Assembly: GCA_033239125.1 (NCBI GenBank)
Contig: BSWB01000002.1
Span: 153,994,409-154,058,408, forward strand
Direction of reading: 5' to 3'
From: Fagopyrum homotropicum
Lineage: Eukaryota; Streptophyta; Magnoliopsida; Caryophyllales; Polygonaceae
DNA: 64,000 nucleotides
Both the position numbers and the translations under genes were made by a program. The notes under the pieces were generated by a model. That model saw only the letters and a program-made list of their open reading frames with translations. It was not told the origin of the DNA and did not search any database. Below are positions 48,999 through 59,869 of the stretch, piece by piece (the first letter of the stretch is position 1; each line of letters opens with the position of its first letter).

Positions 48999-49290
48999 AT
49001 GTGTAACACCCGAAATTCCGGTTTCGGAATGAGAGTGTTGTTAGTGATATTAGTGGTTGTTGAGTGTAAGGCTTAAAAGACCCGTTGTCGCGATCGTCTT
49101 GTGATGTTGCGGTCGCGGCTAGGTTCTTCCACGGGTGTGGTGAGCCGTTAGTCAGGATGAGAGCCCCGTTTGTGTTTGACCTTTCGTTCTTGAACCCGAC
49201 CTCTCGTTCCTTGATCTGACTCCTTGGTGACCTTGACCCTTGCTTACCTCCCAATTGAGTGACTATTCCTTTTCCCCACTTTTCAGCCCA
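48999..49290 (+). mobile_element. LTR fragment beginning TGTAACACCC
   Basis: TGTAACACCCGAAATTCCGG is the typical 5' start of a plant Ty3/gypsy LTR. The matching 3' end is not found; the sequence gives way to the RPN6 fragment near 49300. Confidence 0.5.
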
Positions 49291-49317
49291 CGTTCTTTCA
49301 TTCTCTAAGAATAATGA

Positions 49318-49504
49318 TTATTGTAACAACAAAATAAGATAACAAGAAAGAAAGCATACTTCAAACACTGGATACGATGTTGGTTGCCAGCTTCATCGTA
49401 GTTATTGAAAGCTTCAAAGAAGTCAGTAGCTACTTCAGTCCATTGACGCTCTGCCATATGCATTTTTCCACCACATTCATGAATTATTCCCATGATCCTT
49501 GGAT
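49318..49504 (-). pseudogene. captured exon of 26S proteasome lid subunit RPN6 (PSMD11)
   Basis: The minus strand encodes PHPRIMGIIHECGGKMHMAE, then RQWTEVATDFFEAFNNYDEA and GNQHRIQCLK. This is a near-perfect stretch of the PCI-domain lid subunit RPN6. It starts at 49504 and the similarity ends near 49318, where AAG TATGC may mark the old exon edge. No other RPN6 exon is nearby, so it is an isolated fragment about 62 codons long surrounded by LTR sequence. It has no in-frame stop inside, so it is either recent or lightly decayed. Confidence 0.85.
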
Positions 49505-49559
49505 GTGGTGTTCGTTCCAAACGGTGTGTGCAATCTTTAAATTTATATCACAAGAAATA

Positions 49560-51275
49560 TGCTTAAAACAAGGATGCGAACCCGCAGTGTACGGATCAAT
49601 TATAGTAAAAAGCAAGAATTCCGGGGTGTCGGTCTCAGGGACTTAGGTGAAACCTAAGCAAGTATAGGTTGTCAATGTAACTAATAACCACAAAAGCGAT
49701 TAAAGCAATCAAAGATGATAATAAGGTCAAATAAGGGGAATATGCAAATTCTAAGGATTAAAGCATCTAGTTGTGGTTCCGACTCAAGATCTCAAGATAA
49801 AGCGGACAAAGCTGAGATTTTGCAAAGGGAAGGTGTTTCTAAAATTGGAATAGATTACCGGGTAAGTCTCACTACTCACTATCAACCAAAGCTCCTATTA
49901 CCGGGTAAGTGTCAAGGTACTAAGGAAATGAACTATAATCTCAAACCAACACACCACCTAAGGGAATAGAATCAACCTTTATCGGGTAAGTCTCAGGCTA
50001 ACTCACAAAGATGGGATGAAAGCACACTCAAATCCCAATAAAGGATAAACCTTTATTACCTAAACTTATGATCATGGGTAAAAAAACTAAGGAATCACCG
50101 GGTAAGTCTCATCCTAGACTTGCATTGAACAAGGAAAGGTGTAATAAGAATAGGATTTGGCAAACTATAACACATAACTCTCAGTTTCGGATCAAAAAAG
50201 GTCACCTCGTTCAGTCAAGTTTCACCCCGGCCGATATGTTCATCGACTGAGCGAGGTACTCTAGGGTTAAGGTTAAAGAATCGAACTTCCAGGGTCCTGC
50301 TGGAATTAAGATCATTCTATCATCGTCTTTCCCACAACTTTCAGCCAATCACCCTAGAATCGCACAAGAAATTTAGCCACTCATCATCATGATAACAATA
50401 ATCGAATAAAAGGTGAAGGAATGAATATTTGAACACAAAAACCTTAAGAGCAAGGCTTCAATAACTGAATCAAATAATTCACAAATCAGAGTTCCTTAAA
50501 TCACAAATCAAACAAGACAATAAACCAAAGGGAATCTAAGAAAGTCTTACAAACTCTCTCAAAAGCTATCTCAAAACTATGAAACTTCCTTCCTTCAATC
50601 TTCAAAGCTTCCTTCAACTTCCAGAAAATCTCCTAACTGCAGCTTCTTCAATGATCCAAAGATTCCAGGATTCAAGGATGGTTGAATTGTGGAAAATTCA
50701 ACCCTTTATATAGGAGAATTATCTTCCAAAGATAATAATATCTTAAAAAGATAATTTTCTATAAAAATATATTATATCTCTAAAATAGATCTCTCAAATA
50801 TATGATATTCCTTCCAGAAATTCAGCCCAAAAATATAAGATCTCTTCCTTCCAAAAATAAAAGATCTCAGCCAAAAGATATGATCTCGCCGTGCCAGGGT
50901 GTTTGCCTCGGTCGGGACGCTCCTCAAGATCACCTCGGTCGAGGTGACACTGTAGCTGACCGAGGTGAATTTCAGCTGAGTGTGAAATCTCTCAAATCTG
51001 GTCTAAAGTAACTCTTCTTTATTAATTCCATGCTTCCTGAGTTCTCTTTTAAGCTCCAGAATGTAGCTCCTATGACTCCTTTGCTCCTTAGCTCCATTTC
51101 GATCCAAAATGTGCCATTTTACCTACAATTACAACGAAACTCGGTGTAGACCTCGATTCCCGTAAAGGTAGATGAAACGACAATATAATCACATAATATA
51201 CATCCAAACATGCAAATTATTGAAGATAAAACGTCTAAACAAGTCCCAAAATATAGACTATAATACATGCTATCA
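49560..51275 (-). mobile_element. minus-strand Ty3/gypsy LTR
   Basis: Read on the minus strand, a polypurine-like AAGTATGGGGTATT is followed at 51275 by TGATAGCATG, the same LTR start type as the forward element (TGATAG). The far end near 49560 has CCGTACACTGCGGGTTCGCA, the usual end region of such LTRs. Inside are repeats of TTACCGGGTAAGTCTCA (49857, 49895, 49980, 50097), a tandem-like array with about 40-120 bp spacing. The exact 3' limit is uncertain. Confidence 0.6.
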
Positions 51276-51773
51276 AAATACCCCATACTTGTCCCTTGCT
51301 TGTCCCCAAGCAAGTTCCAAATCTTAAGTACAACATAGAATGGATTATAAGTCATAAAGATCAATGAAAAGTATTTCAAAACATTTTTTTTTGGTGGTGT
51401 GCTCCACTCATAGATCACTCTAAGAGAATGCTTCATGGCAATTAAAATCAAACATGGTCAAAACATTTCATGAATATAAGAAAGTTGTTCCTCTTTGAAT
51501 AAAATCATAGAATGCATAATAAATCATAATTATCGAAATTAATCATGTATAATCCAGTTTAAACCACCAAGTCAATCAACAAGCTCGAGGTCTCAAGGGC
51601 TTCCCAAATGAAAGGTCAAGAAACGTGTAAGGGTAAGATGTATAAAAGGTAATGTGGTGCTAGAATCCGGGAATAGGATCTTTCTTTACTTCCCTTGCAT
51701 TTGAACATCCTCCACCAATAAGCTTTGCTTATTTTACTTTTTTTACTTTTTGGGATGCATGGACAGAGGTGCA
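51276..51773 (-). mobile_element. internal 3' region of the minus-strand gypsy element
   Basis: The complement carries CTTGCTTGGGGACAAGCAAG and GGGACAAGTATGGGG, the pre-LTR untranslated region typical of Athila/Tat elements. It ends where the forward Athila-type element begins, consistent with nested insertion. No coding sequence. Confidence 0.5.
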
Positions 51774-52845
51774 TGATAGCTGATGGAATCACTATCATTT
51801 AGGTTAGTTTTTAGAGTCTTTTTATCACATTAGTGTCACTTTATGCTACTAACTCCTTGATCCAGAAGAAGAAGACTAAAAGAAGATAAAAGAGGAGTTT
51901 TAGCAATTGGGAGCTGAATACCATTCACGAAGCAAAGCTTCTGTTGCATCACCGCCCCTGCGGGTGACACCACGTTCCGGAGCGCAGCCTGCGTCTTCGC
52001 CAGCACCAGTAACGAAGACTTTCGCCGCCCCTGTGCCACTATTTGGCGCCCCTACGTTGACTTATCCCGAAGAAGCGAAGACCGGTGCCCCTACGCCTCT
52101 ACCTGCGTCTCACCCTATGGAGCTGTGAAGCTGAAGAGTCAGTGTCACCGCCCCTGGGTTGACATTGGGCTGCCCTTGCGGCTCGGCATCTGAAGCGACA
52201 GAAAGTTGAAGAGTCAGGCATTTGAAGATCATCAATGATCCGCCCCTGTGGATCTGAAGGCCGCCCCTGCGGATCTGAAGGCCGCCCCTGCGATTCAGCG
52301 ACAGAGGCTTTACTCCGGCTGTTTACACCACCTTTATGGCATTAAAGGTGACTGTTTTGGCCGACCATTTACTCCCATTTAGTGTCATTTGTGGTATAAA
52401 TAGACCCTTGGCTGATCTTAGGATCCATCATCATTTCTCACTTTTATTCTCTCTTGCTTCCTTTGTAATGAGCTTCTAAGTTCCTTGCTACATTGGGTTG
52501 GTTTGAAGCTGCATTATTACTTTGGTTGTAAGTTCCTTTTTAATATAAGTTTTATTCAGTAACGTTTTGTGTTTCTTGAGCTTCATTTATCTAAATTGCA
52601 TGTTTTCATTATCACTTAAGATTGATCACCTTAGGTTCTAAGTGCATGCAAATAACTAGGATTAATAGATTCCGGGTTCGGGTCTTTAGTCTAGTAGTAA
52701 CCTCTAAGTAATAACGGGTTGTAATTGCTTGAAGGAAAAGAAACACAAATATAAAGATTAGTTTAACGGTTTTAATCTTCTCTTTATATCCCTTAGTCTT
52801 TGTTTGAAAGCTAACTTGTGACTTGTTCTTGTAGGTTTGCGGAAC
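51774..52845 (+). repeat. 5' LTR of the Athila-type element, 3'-truncated
   Basis: It starts TGATAGCTGATGGAATCACT and parallels the 3' LTR up to GTAGGTTTGCGGAAC (52831-52845). The corresponding point in the 3' LTR is 61671, where 365 bp more follow. Sequence after 52845 is gag. One deletion therefore removed the LTR end, the primer-binding site and the start of gag. Confidence 0.85.
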
Positions 52846-53950
52846 CCGAAACTTTGGAAGGACTTCTTCTAAGAGAGGTGTTCATGCTGTGACTTCCGGG
52901 AAGAGTGAGATCTCAAATGAGCTTGCGGAACTGAAGAAAATGGTGAAGAGATTAACACTTATGGGAACCCCACAACAGCTAAAGGCATGTGGAATTTGTG
53001 CTGACCCATATCACCCAACGGACATGTATCCCCAAGTCCAGGATGACGATGCAAAGGTGAATGCAGTAGGTTATGGACAGCCACATCAGCAAAGGCCTAG
53101 GAACGATCCTTAAGCACATAATTTCATGTCAAACTGGCGTCATCAACAAAATTTTCGTTGGAGGGATCAACAAAACCAACAACAGCAGCTCCGACAAGGT
53201 AAGTATCAATCAACTGAGGATATGTTGCAGGTTTTGACTAAGCATTTTGCTACTCATGTCCAAACAACAGAATCCAGCATCAAGAACCTTGAAAAACAGG
53301 CTGGGCAAATGGCGGAAGTCATAACAAGGATCGAAGCTAGATCCTCCGGAGGATTTCCTTCTCAGACGGTTAAAAACCCCAAGGAGAATGTTAGTGCCCT
53401 AACATTAAGGAGTGGGAAGCAAATCCAACAGAAACCAGCAAAATAATTACAAGACAAACCCTCTGTCGAGTTTGCCGAACCCACAACCGCCCCTGCAGCG
53501 ACAACTGCGCCCAACTCTGAGCAGACGCCGCCCCTGCGGCTGGAGGTCCCCACCCCTGCGGTGACATCCGCTGAGCCTCCCCTGCGCTTGCACTCTGGCG
53601 CCCCTGCGGAAAACTCGACAGAGAGTTCTGCTGAGAAGGATTCTTACATCCGACCTGAGTTTTCACCACTGTACTCTGAGAAACCACCAGCGCCTTTTCC
53701 TGAGGCACTAAAGGAGAGAAGAATCATTGAGGACAAGGATCTCTTTGAGACCTTCTCCAAATGCGAGGTAAACATCCCTCTCCTTAAGTTAGTGAAGAGT
53801 ATTCCTAAATATGCTTGGTTCTTGAAGGAACTTTGTACTATCAAAAGGAATCAGAAGCTGAAGGGGAAGCAAAAAGTGCAAGTGAGTGAGCATGTTTCTA
53901 CCTTTTTCAACGTAGAATGCCCAAGAAGTGTAGCGATCCGGGCATGGTAA
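52846..53950 (+). pseudogene. gag C-terminal region with in-frame stops
   Basis: One frame reads TRNFGRTSSKRGVHAVTSGK, SNELAELKKMVKRLTLM, a CCHC-like ACGICADPYHPTD zone, then HQQNFRWRDQQNQQQQ, KNLEKQAGQMAEVITRIEA and NVSALTLRSGKQI, all Athila gag signatures. Stops at 53111-53113 and 53444-53446 are TAA where the family has Gln (CAA). From 53465 to 53640 the frame crosses a linker made of GC-hairpin modules (APAATTAP, TPPLRLEV, GAPAEN) and then KERRIIEDKDLFETFSKCEV towards the protease. Confidence 0.8.
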
Positions 53951-54509
53951 GCATTCCTTGTGTTATAGGGGAAACCCGTTTTGACAAAGCCATGCTTGAC
54001 CTTGGTGCTTCTATAAATGTTTTGCCATATTCTATTTACAAATCACTTGGCCTTGGACCATTAATGGAAAATAGGATTGTAGTGCAACTTGTTGATAGAT
54101 CTAATGTATACCCGAAAGGGATAATTGAAGATGTATTAGTAATGGTGGACAACCTAATTTTTCTTGCTGATTTCTTCGTAATGGACATGGAAAATGATTC
54201 ACATGCTGCACCCATATTGTTAGGTAGACCATTTTTGAAAACTGTTAGGACTAAAATTGATCATGTTAGTGGCAAACTAAGGAGTTTGATGGTGAAGTAG
54301 TGGAATTTGGCATCTATGGTGCAATGAAATTTCCTAGTGATGATCATTCTTTATGTGCTATTGACATTGTTGAACCTTTTGTGCAAGATGTGTTTGATAA
54401 TTCTGATATTGATGAGTTGAAAAATAAAATTGAGCATGATATTGATAATTTCAAATCAGAATATGTATTAACATCCAACATGAAAGAGGTCCTAGCCCAA
54501 TGGGCATAA
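53917..54509 (+). pseudogene. aspartic protease domain
   Basis: The frame 53917-54300 has CVIGETRFDKAMLDLGASIN with the DLGAS active-site triad of Ty3/gypsy retropepsins. A flap region and LLGRPFLKTVRTKID, the conserved ILGRPFL-type motif, follow. Relative to gag it is one frame off. A further shift near 54285 moves the continuation (EFGIYGAMKFPSDDHSLCAI) to another frame ending at 54509. Confidence 0.85.
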
Positions 54510-54528
54510 GAGGTTACCTATCTCCAAT

Positions 54529-55856
54529 TTGGCCATTGGGCCCACTTTACTAACCCCAAGCGAGAAGCTTGTTCCATCTATAGTGCAGGACCCGGACATA
54601 GAATTGAAGGACCTTCCATCTCACCTCAAGTACGTTTTCCTTGGAGACAACAATACCATGCCGGTGATCATCTCCAACAAGTTGACTACCGGTCAAGAAG
54701 ACAAGTTAGTGAAAGTGTTGAAAGAACATAAGACGGCCCTTGGATGGACCATTGCGGACATCAAAGGGATAAGTCCATCAACTTGCATGCATAGGATCTT
54801 ACTTGAGGATGAAGCCAAGCCTTCTCGGCAACCTCAACGAAGGTTGAATCCGCCAATGATGGATGTGGTCAAGAAGGAGGTGTTGAAGCTTCTCCAAGCA
54901 GATATGATCTTTCCTATTTCGGATAGCACTTGGTTTAGTCCAACCCAAGTAGTTCCAAATAAGGGAGGCATCACATTGGTGGAAAATCAACACAGAGAAA
55001 TGGTCCCGATTAAAACGCAAACCGGATGGAGGTTTGCATTGACTATCGCAAACTCAACAAGGTAACACGTAAAGACCATTTCCCATTGCCTTTTATTGAC
55101 CAAATGTTAGAACGTCTTGTAGGTCATCCGTACTACTGCTTCCTTGATGGATACTCGGGTTACTTCCAAATAGCCATTGCACCGGAAGATCAAGAAAAGA
55201 CGACCTTCACTTGCCCATTTGGCACTTTTGCATACCGCAAAATGCCATTTGGACTTTGTAACGCACCCGACACCTTCCAACGACGCATGATAAGTATTTT
55301 CTCCGAGTACATAGAAAACTTTATTGAAGTCTTCATGGATGATTTTACCGTCCATGGAGACAGTTTTGATGCATGTCTAAGACATTTAAAACTTGTTCTT
55401 GAAAAATGTGTTGAAACCAATCTAGTTCTTAGTTCGGAAAAATACCATTCATGGTGGCAAGGAATCGTGCTAGGAAATGTAATATCCTCCAAAGGGATAG
55501 AGGTAGATAAGGAAAAGGTTGATGTAATTCAAAGTTTACCTTATCCTACTAACGTTCGGGAAATCCGATCTTTTCTTGGTCATGCAGGTTTCTACCGACG
55601 GTTCATCAAAGACTTCTCAAAGATCTCGGCACCACTATGTGAATTGCTCAAGAAAGACGTCACCTTCCTAATGGATGAAAGTTGCAAAAGAGCTTTCGAC
55701 ACTTTAAAGGCGTGTCTTACTAGTGCACCAATCATCCGTTCTCCGGATTGGGAGAAACCTTTCGAAATCATGTGTGACGCCAGCGACTACGCTGTAGGAG
55801 CTCTCTTAGATAGAAGGATGGACGAGCCTCACACGTCATCCCTTATGCGTCTATGA
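54529..55856 (+). pseudogene. reverse transcriptase domain, frameshifted
   Basis: The first part (54529-55065) covers ALGWTIADIKGISPSTCMHR, a MHRI..E entry motif and MIFPISDSTWFSPTQVVPNK. A frameshift near 55030 joins it to 55026-55856 with VCIDYRKLNKVTRKDHFPLP, FLDGYSGYFQIAIAPEDQEK, TFAYRKMPFGLCNAPDTFQR and the catalytic FMDDF (YxDD-box variant usual in Athila). HAGFYRRFIKDFSKISAPLC and the start of the connection domain follow. It ends in a frameshift before RNase H. Confidence 0.88.
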
Positions 55857-56320
55857 CACTCAATGGAGCACAAAGGAACTACTCTACCACCGAGAAGGAG
55901 ATGCTAGCGGTGGTTTTTGCCCTTGGAAAATTCAGACAGTATCTACTTGGACTAAAGGTGATTATTTTTACTGACCATGCAGCTCTTAGGTACCTCATGG
56001 TGAAGAAGGAGGCAAAGCCACGATTGATCCGATGGGTGCTCCTTCTAAGTGAGTTCAACCTAGAGATACGGGACAAGAAGGGGGCTGAGAACGTGGTGGC
56101 CGATCATTTGAGCAGATTAATGAAGGAAGAAGAAGATCCAGAAAAAGGAAAAGAGATAGCTGAAAGTTTTCCAGACGACACATTCTACACAACCCTCTGT
56201 TGTGTAACCGCCCCTGCGTCTCAAACTTCCCGCCCCTGCGGTCAGCCTCCCCTGCGGTCAGCTGCCCCTGCGGCTCAGTCTAGGCGCCCCTACGGAATTG
56301 TCGACAGAGGTTTGTCTTAA
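55853..56320 (+). pseudogene. RNase H domain plus hairpin linker
   Basis: NYSTTEKEMLAVVFALGKFR, FTDHAALRYLMVKKEAKPRL and IRDKKGAENVVADHLSRL are the RNase H motifs of Ty3/gypsy (E, D and the NxVADxLSR block). From 56205 to 56315 the frame runs through a GC-hairpin cluster (one stem at 56260-56275, AGCTGC-CCCT-GCGGCT) and stops. Confidence 0.85.
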
Positions 56321-56339
56321 GCTCCAGTATTTTAAGCCT

Positions 56340-57630
56340 TGGTTTGCTGACATCGTGAACTTCGTTGTCAGGAAAGAGTACCCTCCATACTTCACCAAGG
56401 CACAACGAGAGAGGTAAAGGCCGAAGCTCGACACTACGTTTGGGACGACCCTTACCTGTGGAAGCATTGTAGTGACCAAGTGATCCGCCGTTGCATTCCG
56501 GATAATGAAGTACAATCTGTCCTAACTTTTGTCATTCTAAAGCATGTGGGGGCACTTTAGGGCAAACAAAACTGCAAGAAAAGTTTTGGATGCCGGTTTC
56601 TTTTAGCCACACATTTTTAGAGACGCTTTTGCGTTTTGCAAAGTGTGTGATAGATGCCAAAGGGTAGGAAACATTTCAAGGGGACATGAAATGCCCCAAT
56701 CCTCTCTTATATTTTGCGAAATATTTGATGTTTGGGGAATTGATTTAATGGGGCCTTTTCCTACTTCATTTGGGCATATATATATTTTACTTGCGGTGGA
56801 CTATGTTTCCAAGTGGGTGGAAGCAAAGGCCACCAAAACTGATGATTCAAAAGTGGTTGCAGCTTTCCTTAAGGAAAATATTTTTGCAAGATTTGGAATG
56901 CCGAAAGCCTTAATCAGTGATAGGGGTACCCATTTCTGCAACAAGACGATCACGACCCTCCTTAAGAAGTACCACGTCCACCAACGAGTGTCAACCGCTT
57001 ATCATCCACAAACAAATGGCCAAGCTGAGGTATCCAACCGGAAAATTAAGACCATCCTCGAAAAGACGGTCTCTCCCAGAAGGAAGGATTGGAGTGCAAG
57101 GCTAAACGACGCTTTATGGGCATATCGGACAGCCTACACGACTCCTATAGGGATGTCTCCCTTAAGGCTCGTGTTTGGGAAAGCTTGTCACCTTCCGGTG
57201 GAGCTAGAGCACAAGGCTTGGTGGACGGTAAAGAAGTGCAACATGAACATAGAGGAAGTGGGAGAATTCCGGAAACTCCAATTGCAAGAATTGGAGAAAT
57301 TTAGATTAGATGTCTATGACCATGCCACTACATACAAAGAAAAAACCAAAGCATGGATGACCGAAACATTCTCCGGAAATATTTCAAGGTAGGTAATAAG
57401 GTACTTCTCTTTCAATCACGTTTGAAACTTTTTGCAGGTAAGCTGTGTTCAAGGTGGACGGGACCGTTCGTGATAGCCGAAGTATACCCTCACGGCGCTG
57501 TGGATCTCTGTGATCCCAAACGCACAAGGTGTTCAAGGTAAACGGACAAAGACTAAAACCCTACCTTGAAGGAGTAAAGAACGATCCAATTGATGAGATG
57601 GTGTTGAAGGAGGCACAATCAGATAAGTAA
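56340..57630 (+). pseudogene. integrase domain with GPF/Y module
   Basis: A broken lead (56340-56640) encodes PWFADIVNFVVRKEYPP and the zinc-finger HHCC area (CKVCDRCQRVG). The ORF 56643-57392 holds the catalytic core: FDVWGIDLMGPFP (first D), LISDRGTHFCNK (second D), YHPQTNGQAEVSNRKIK (E), then DALWAYRTAYTTPIGMSPLR. A frameshift near 57370 leads into KVGNKVLLFQSRLKLFAGKL and SRWTGPFVI, the C-terminal GPF/Y module. The frame decays by 57630. Confidence 0.87.
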
Positions 57631-57659
57631 AACCCTTACGTCAAGCCAACGACGTAAAA

Positions 57660-57970
57660 CAAACCCTTACGTCAAGCCAACGACGTAAAACAAAGACGAT
57701 GTTCGGGAGACAGCCCGAAGGAATAAGAAGAGGAGTTTCTGTCAAGAAAACTGCCCCTGTGGTGACACCCCTTCCCAGCGCCGCCCCCGGCGTTGGGCCT
57801 ACGCTTGCAACAAACTGGTTACCACCCCCGCGGTGACACCCTTACGCCCCTGCGGCGGCCACCCTAGACACGCATCCTCAGCGCCGCCCCCGGCGCTGAG
57901 CCTGCGCCTTCCCCTTCCTTGTCACCGCCCCTGCGGTGACAAGTCCCCGCCCCTGGCCCTGCGGTGTTAC
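57660..57970 (+). repeat. integrase-Athila ORF spacer dense in GC hairpins
   Basis: Contains an exact direct repeat AACCCTTACGTCAAGCCAAC (57632 and 57662 area) and then the strongest hairpins in the window. 57877-57886 pairs perfectly with 57891-57900 across CCCC (10 bp). 57921-57940 is GTCACCGC-CCCT-GCGGTGAC (8 bp). 57779-57792 is CGCCG-CCCC-CGGCG. The spacer has no clear coding role. Confidence 0.85.
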
Positions 57971-59866
57971 CCAGAAAAGAAAAAAAAAAGAAAACCCAAA
58001 ATGCCCTACACCTAACCCTCCTCCCTCCTCACCAACCACAACTCTCTCCCGACCCTAACCTCTCTCAAGCTCACGCCCCAGCGCCCTCATCCCTCTCTCG
58101 CAATTCCACTGCTCCGACGCCCCTGTGCCACCAGGTCAGCACCACCGCCACCAGCCCAACGCCCCCGCGCCACTGTCCCCCGCTCCACATCAACACCTCC
58201 CTCAATCTCTCAATCCTACAACCCTTTCCCCCTCACACTCTCTTCCCTCCACTATTCATCACCCCCGGCGACGTCTCCACCAACAAGAAGCCAACAAAAT
58301 GCTCCCCAACTCCACCACCTTTGTCGCTGTCAGAAATCGCCCTCTGCAGTTCTCCCGCCCCTGCGCCTGCAAGCTGCCGCACTTGCGCCTCACCGCCCTT
58401 GCACATCCTTCAGCTGCCCCTATGGAAAAATCAACAAAGGGTTCGTTTCTTTCGCAAATTTGTGAACTTTCTGATTCCTTTGCTCAATCATTTGCAAGAG
58501 ATGGAACCACAGAGAAAATATAAGATGTCCGAGATAGAGAAGGCTCGGTATGCATTTGTGCAAGATCGAGTTGTGTATGCAACTCGGTTATTGCACATCC
58601 CTACCTTAGATAAGTTGGGCATGTTGGAGAGCATGCAGTCCTTTCTTACCAATGCTGGGCTCGGAGACTTTCTATAGAGGAGTTCTCTAACGTATCCCGA
58701 GCTCAGCCGCCACTTCATATCCACCTTCACCATGGAGAAGGAGGATCACGTGTGTGTTGGACTTACCTTCAAGTTCAATAAGCAGAAGTACACCGTTGAT
58801 TACCTCCAGCTGCAGGTGGCTTTTGGAGTAACTCTCAACCCCTCAGAGAACTGGTGGGAGACAGTCCCGACACCGGACCTATGCGAGTTTTGGCAGGCCT
58901 CCACCGGGTCCGAGTTTCATGCCGGGGGTGAGTACTCCAACAAACTCACTCACCCTTGCTTGAGGCTCCTGTCAAAGATCATTATGAGTGTCTTCTGTGG
59001 ACACAAGGAGGAAAACAAGGTCGCTATCAAGGACCTTCCACTGCTCTATTCCTGCCTTCCGATGAGCGAGAAGGTGATGGATTGGCCGTACCTCTTCCTT
59101 ACCGTTTTGAAGCGGATTAGGAAGAACGAGCCAAGGGACATTGTTGGCGGTGGGGTGATCTCCTTGATTGTCTCACAAGTTATGGATCTTTCCGGCCTAG
59201 AAGATGGGTTGGAGGCATCTCTCTACACGGAGGGGATGTTGAGGAGATGCAAGCTCCTCAAGAGGGATGGAGACAACCTATTTTGGCTCTTATTTGCAAA
59301 TGGAAGCCATATCACATACCTTCCCCGACCACTTCCACTTGGAGACGAGCTCTCCGAGCTTTTCATCCTGGCTGATCCTTTCGTGCCGAGGCGGCCTCAG
59401 GTGGCTATTGTTGAGAGGTACGCTGCGAGCTCCAGCCGGGCTCATTATGAGCAGCACATGCCCATACCGGAGGACGAGGAGATGCCCACCGCAGCACCGG
59501 ATGAGGATCCGGCATTTGCGAGCCTTCAGGCTCATATAGCGGCTTTGACCACCCAGCATCAGGCATGGCAGACCGAGTACCAGCGGACCATGATTGAGCA
59601 GTAGTAGAGCTGGCAGACGAGCTTCGCCTCCTCCATGACCTCCCACTTTGACCGCCGGCAAGATGTGTGGCAGGCGGCTCAGCAGCAGCAACTCGAGGCT
59701 CAGCAGTTGGCTTGGCAAGCCAGCTTTGAGACCTCATTTGGACAGAGGATGGATGCTCAGCAGGCCCACATCGACACGCTCTACAGTCGGTAGGAGAACT
59801 TCTTCAGCCACTTCCCATACCCACCAGAGGAGGGTCCGGATGGTCCAGCCGGACCATCCCACTAGT
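57964..59866 (+). pseudogene. Athila post-integrase ORF with TAG stops
   Basis: One reading frame from a Pro/Ser/Ala-rich leader (to about 58490) into MEPQRKYKMSEIEKARYAFV, LTYPELSRHFISTFTMEKED, VCVGLTFKFNKQKYTVDYLQ, LQVAFGVTLNPSENWWETVP, EFHAGGEYSNKLTHPCLRLL and GGGVISLIVSQVMDLSG. This is the extra ORF of Athila elements (ATHILA ORF-1 type) whose function is unknown; it is sometimes called env-like without evidence of an envelope role. The same frame continues past stops into a Gln-rich coiled-coil-like tail (QDVWQAAQQQQLEAQQ). In-frame TAGs are at 58675, 59602, 59605 and 59791, with no frameshift across the whole length. Confidence 0.82.
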
Positions 59867-59869
59867 GGT

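Noticed and set aside
57964..58490. Pro-rich peptide upstream of the Athila post-integrase domain as a separate gene
   Set aside because: It is low-complexity, in the same frame as the following domain, and readable in two frames because of its C-rich composition.
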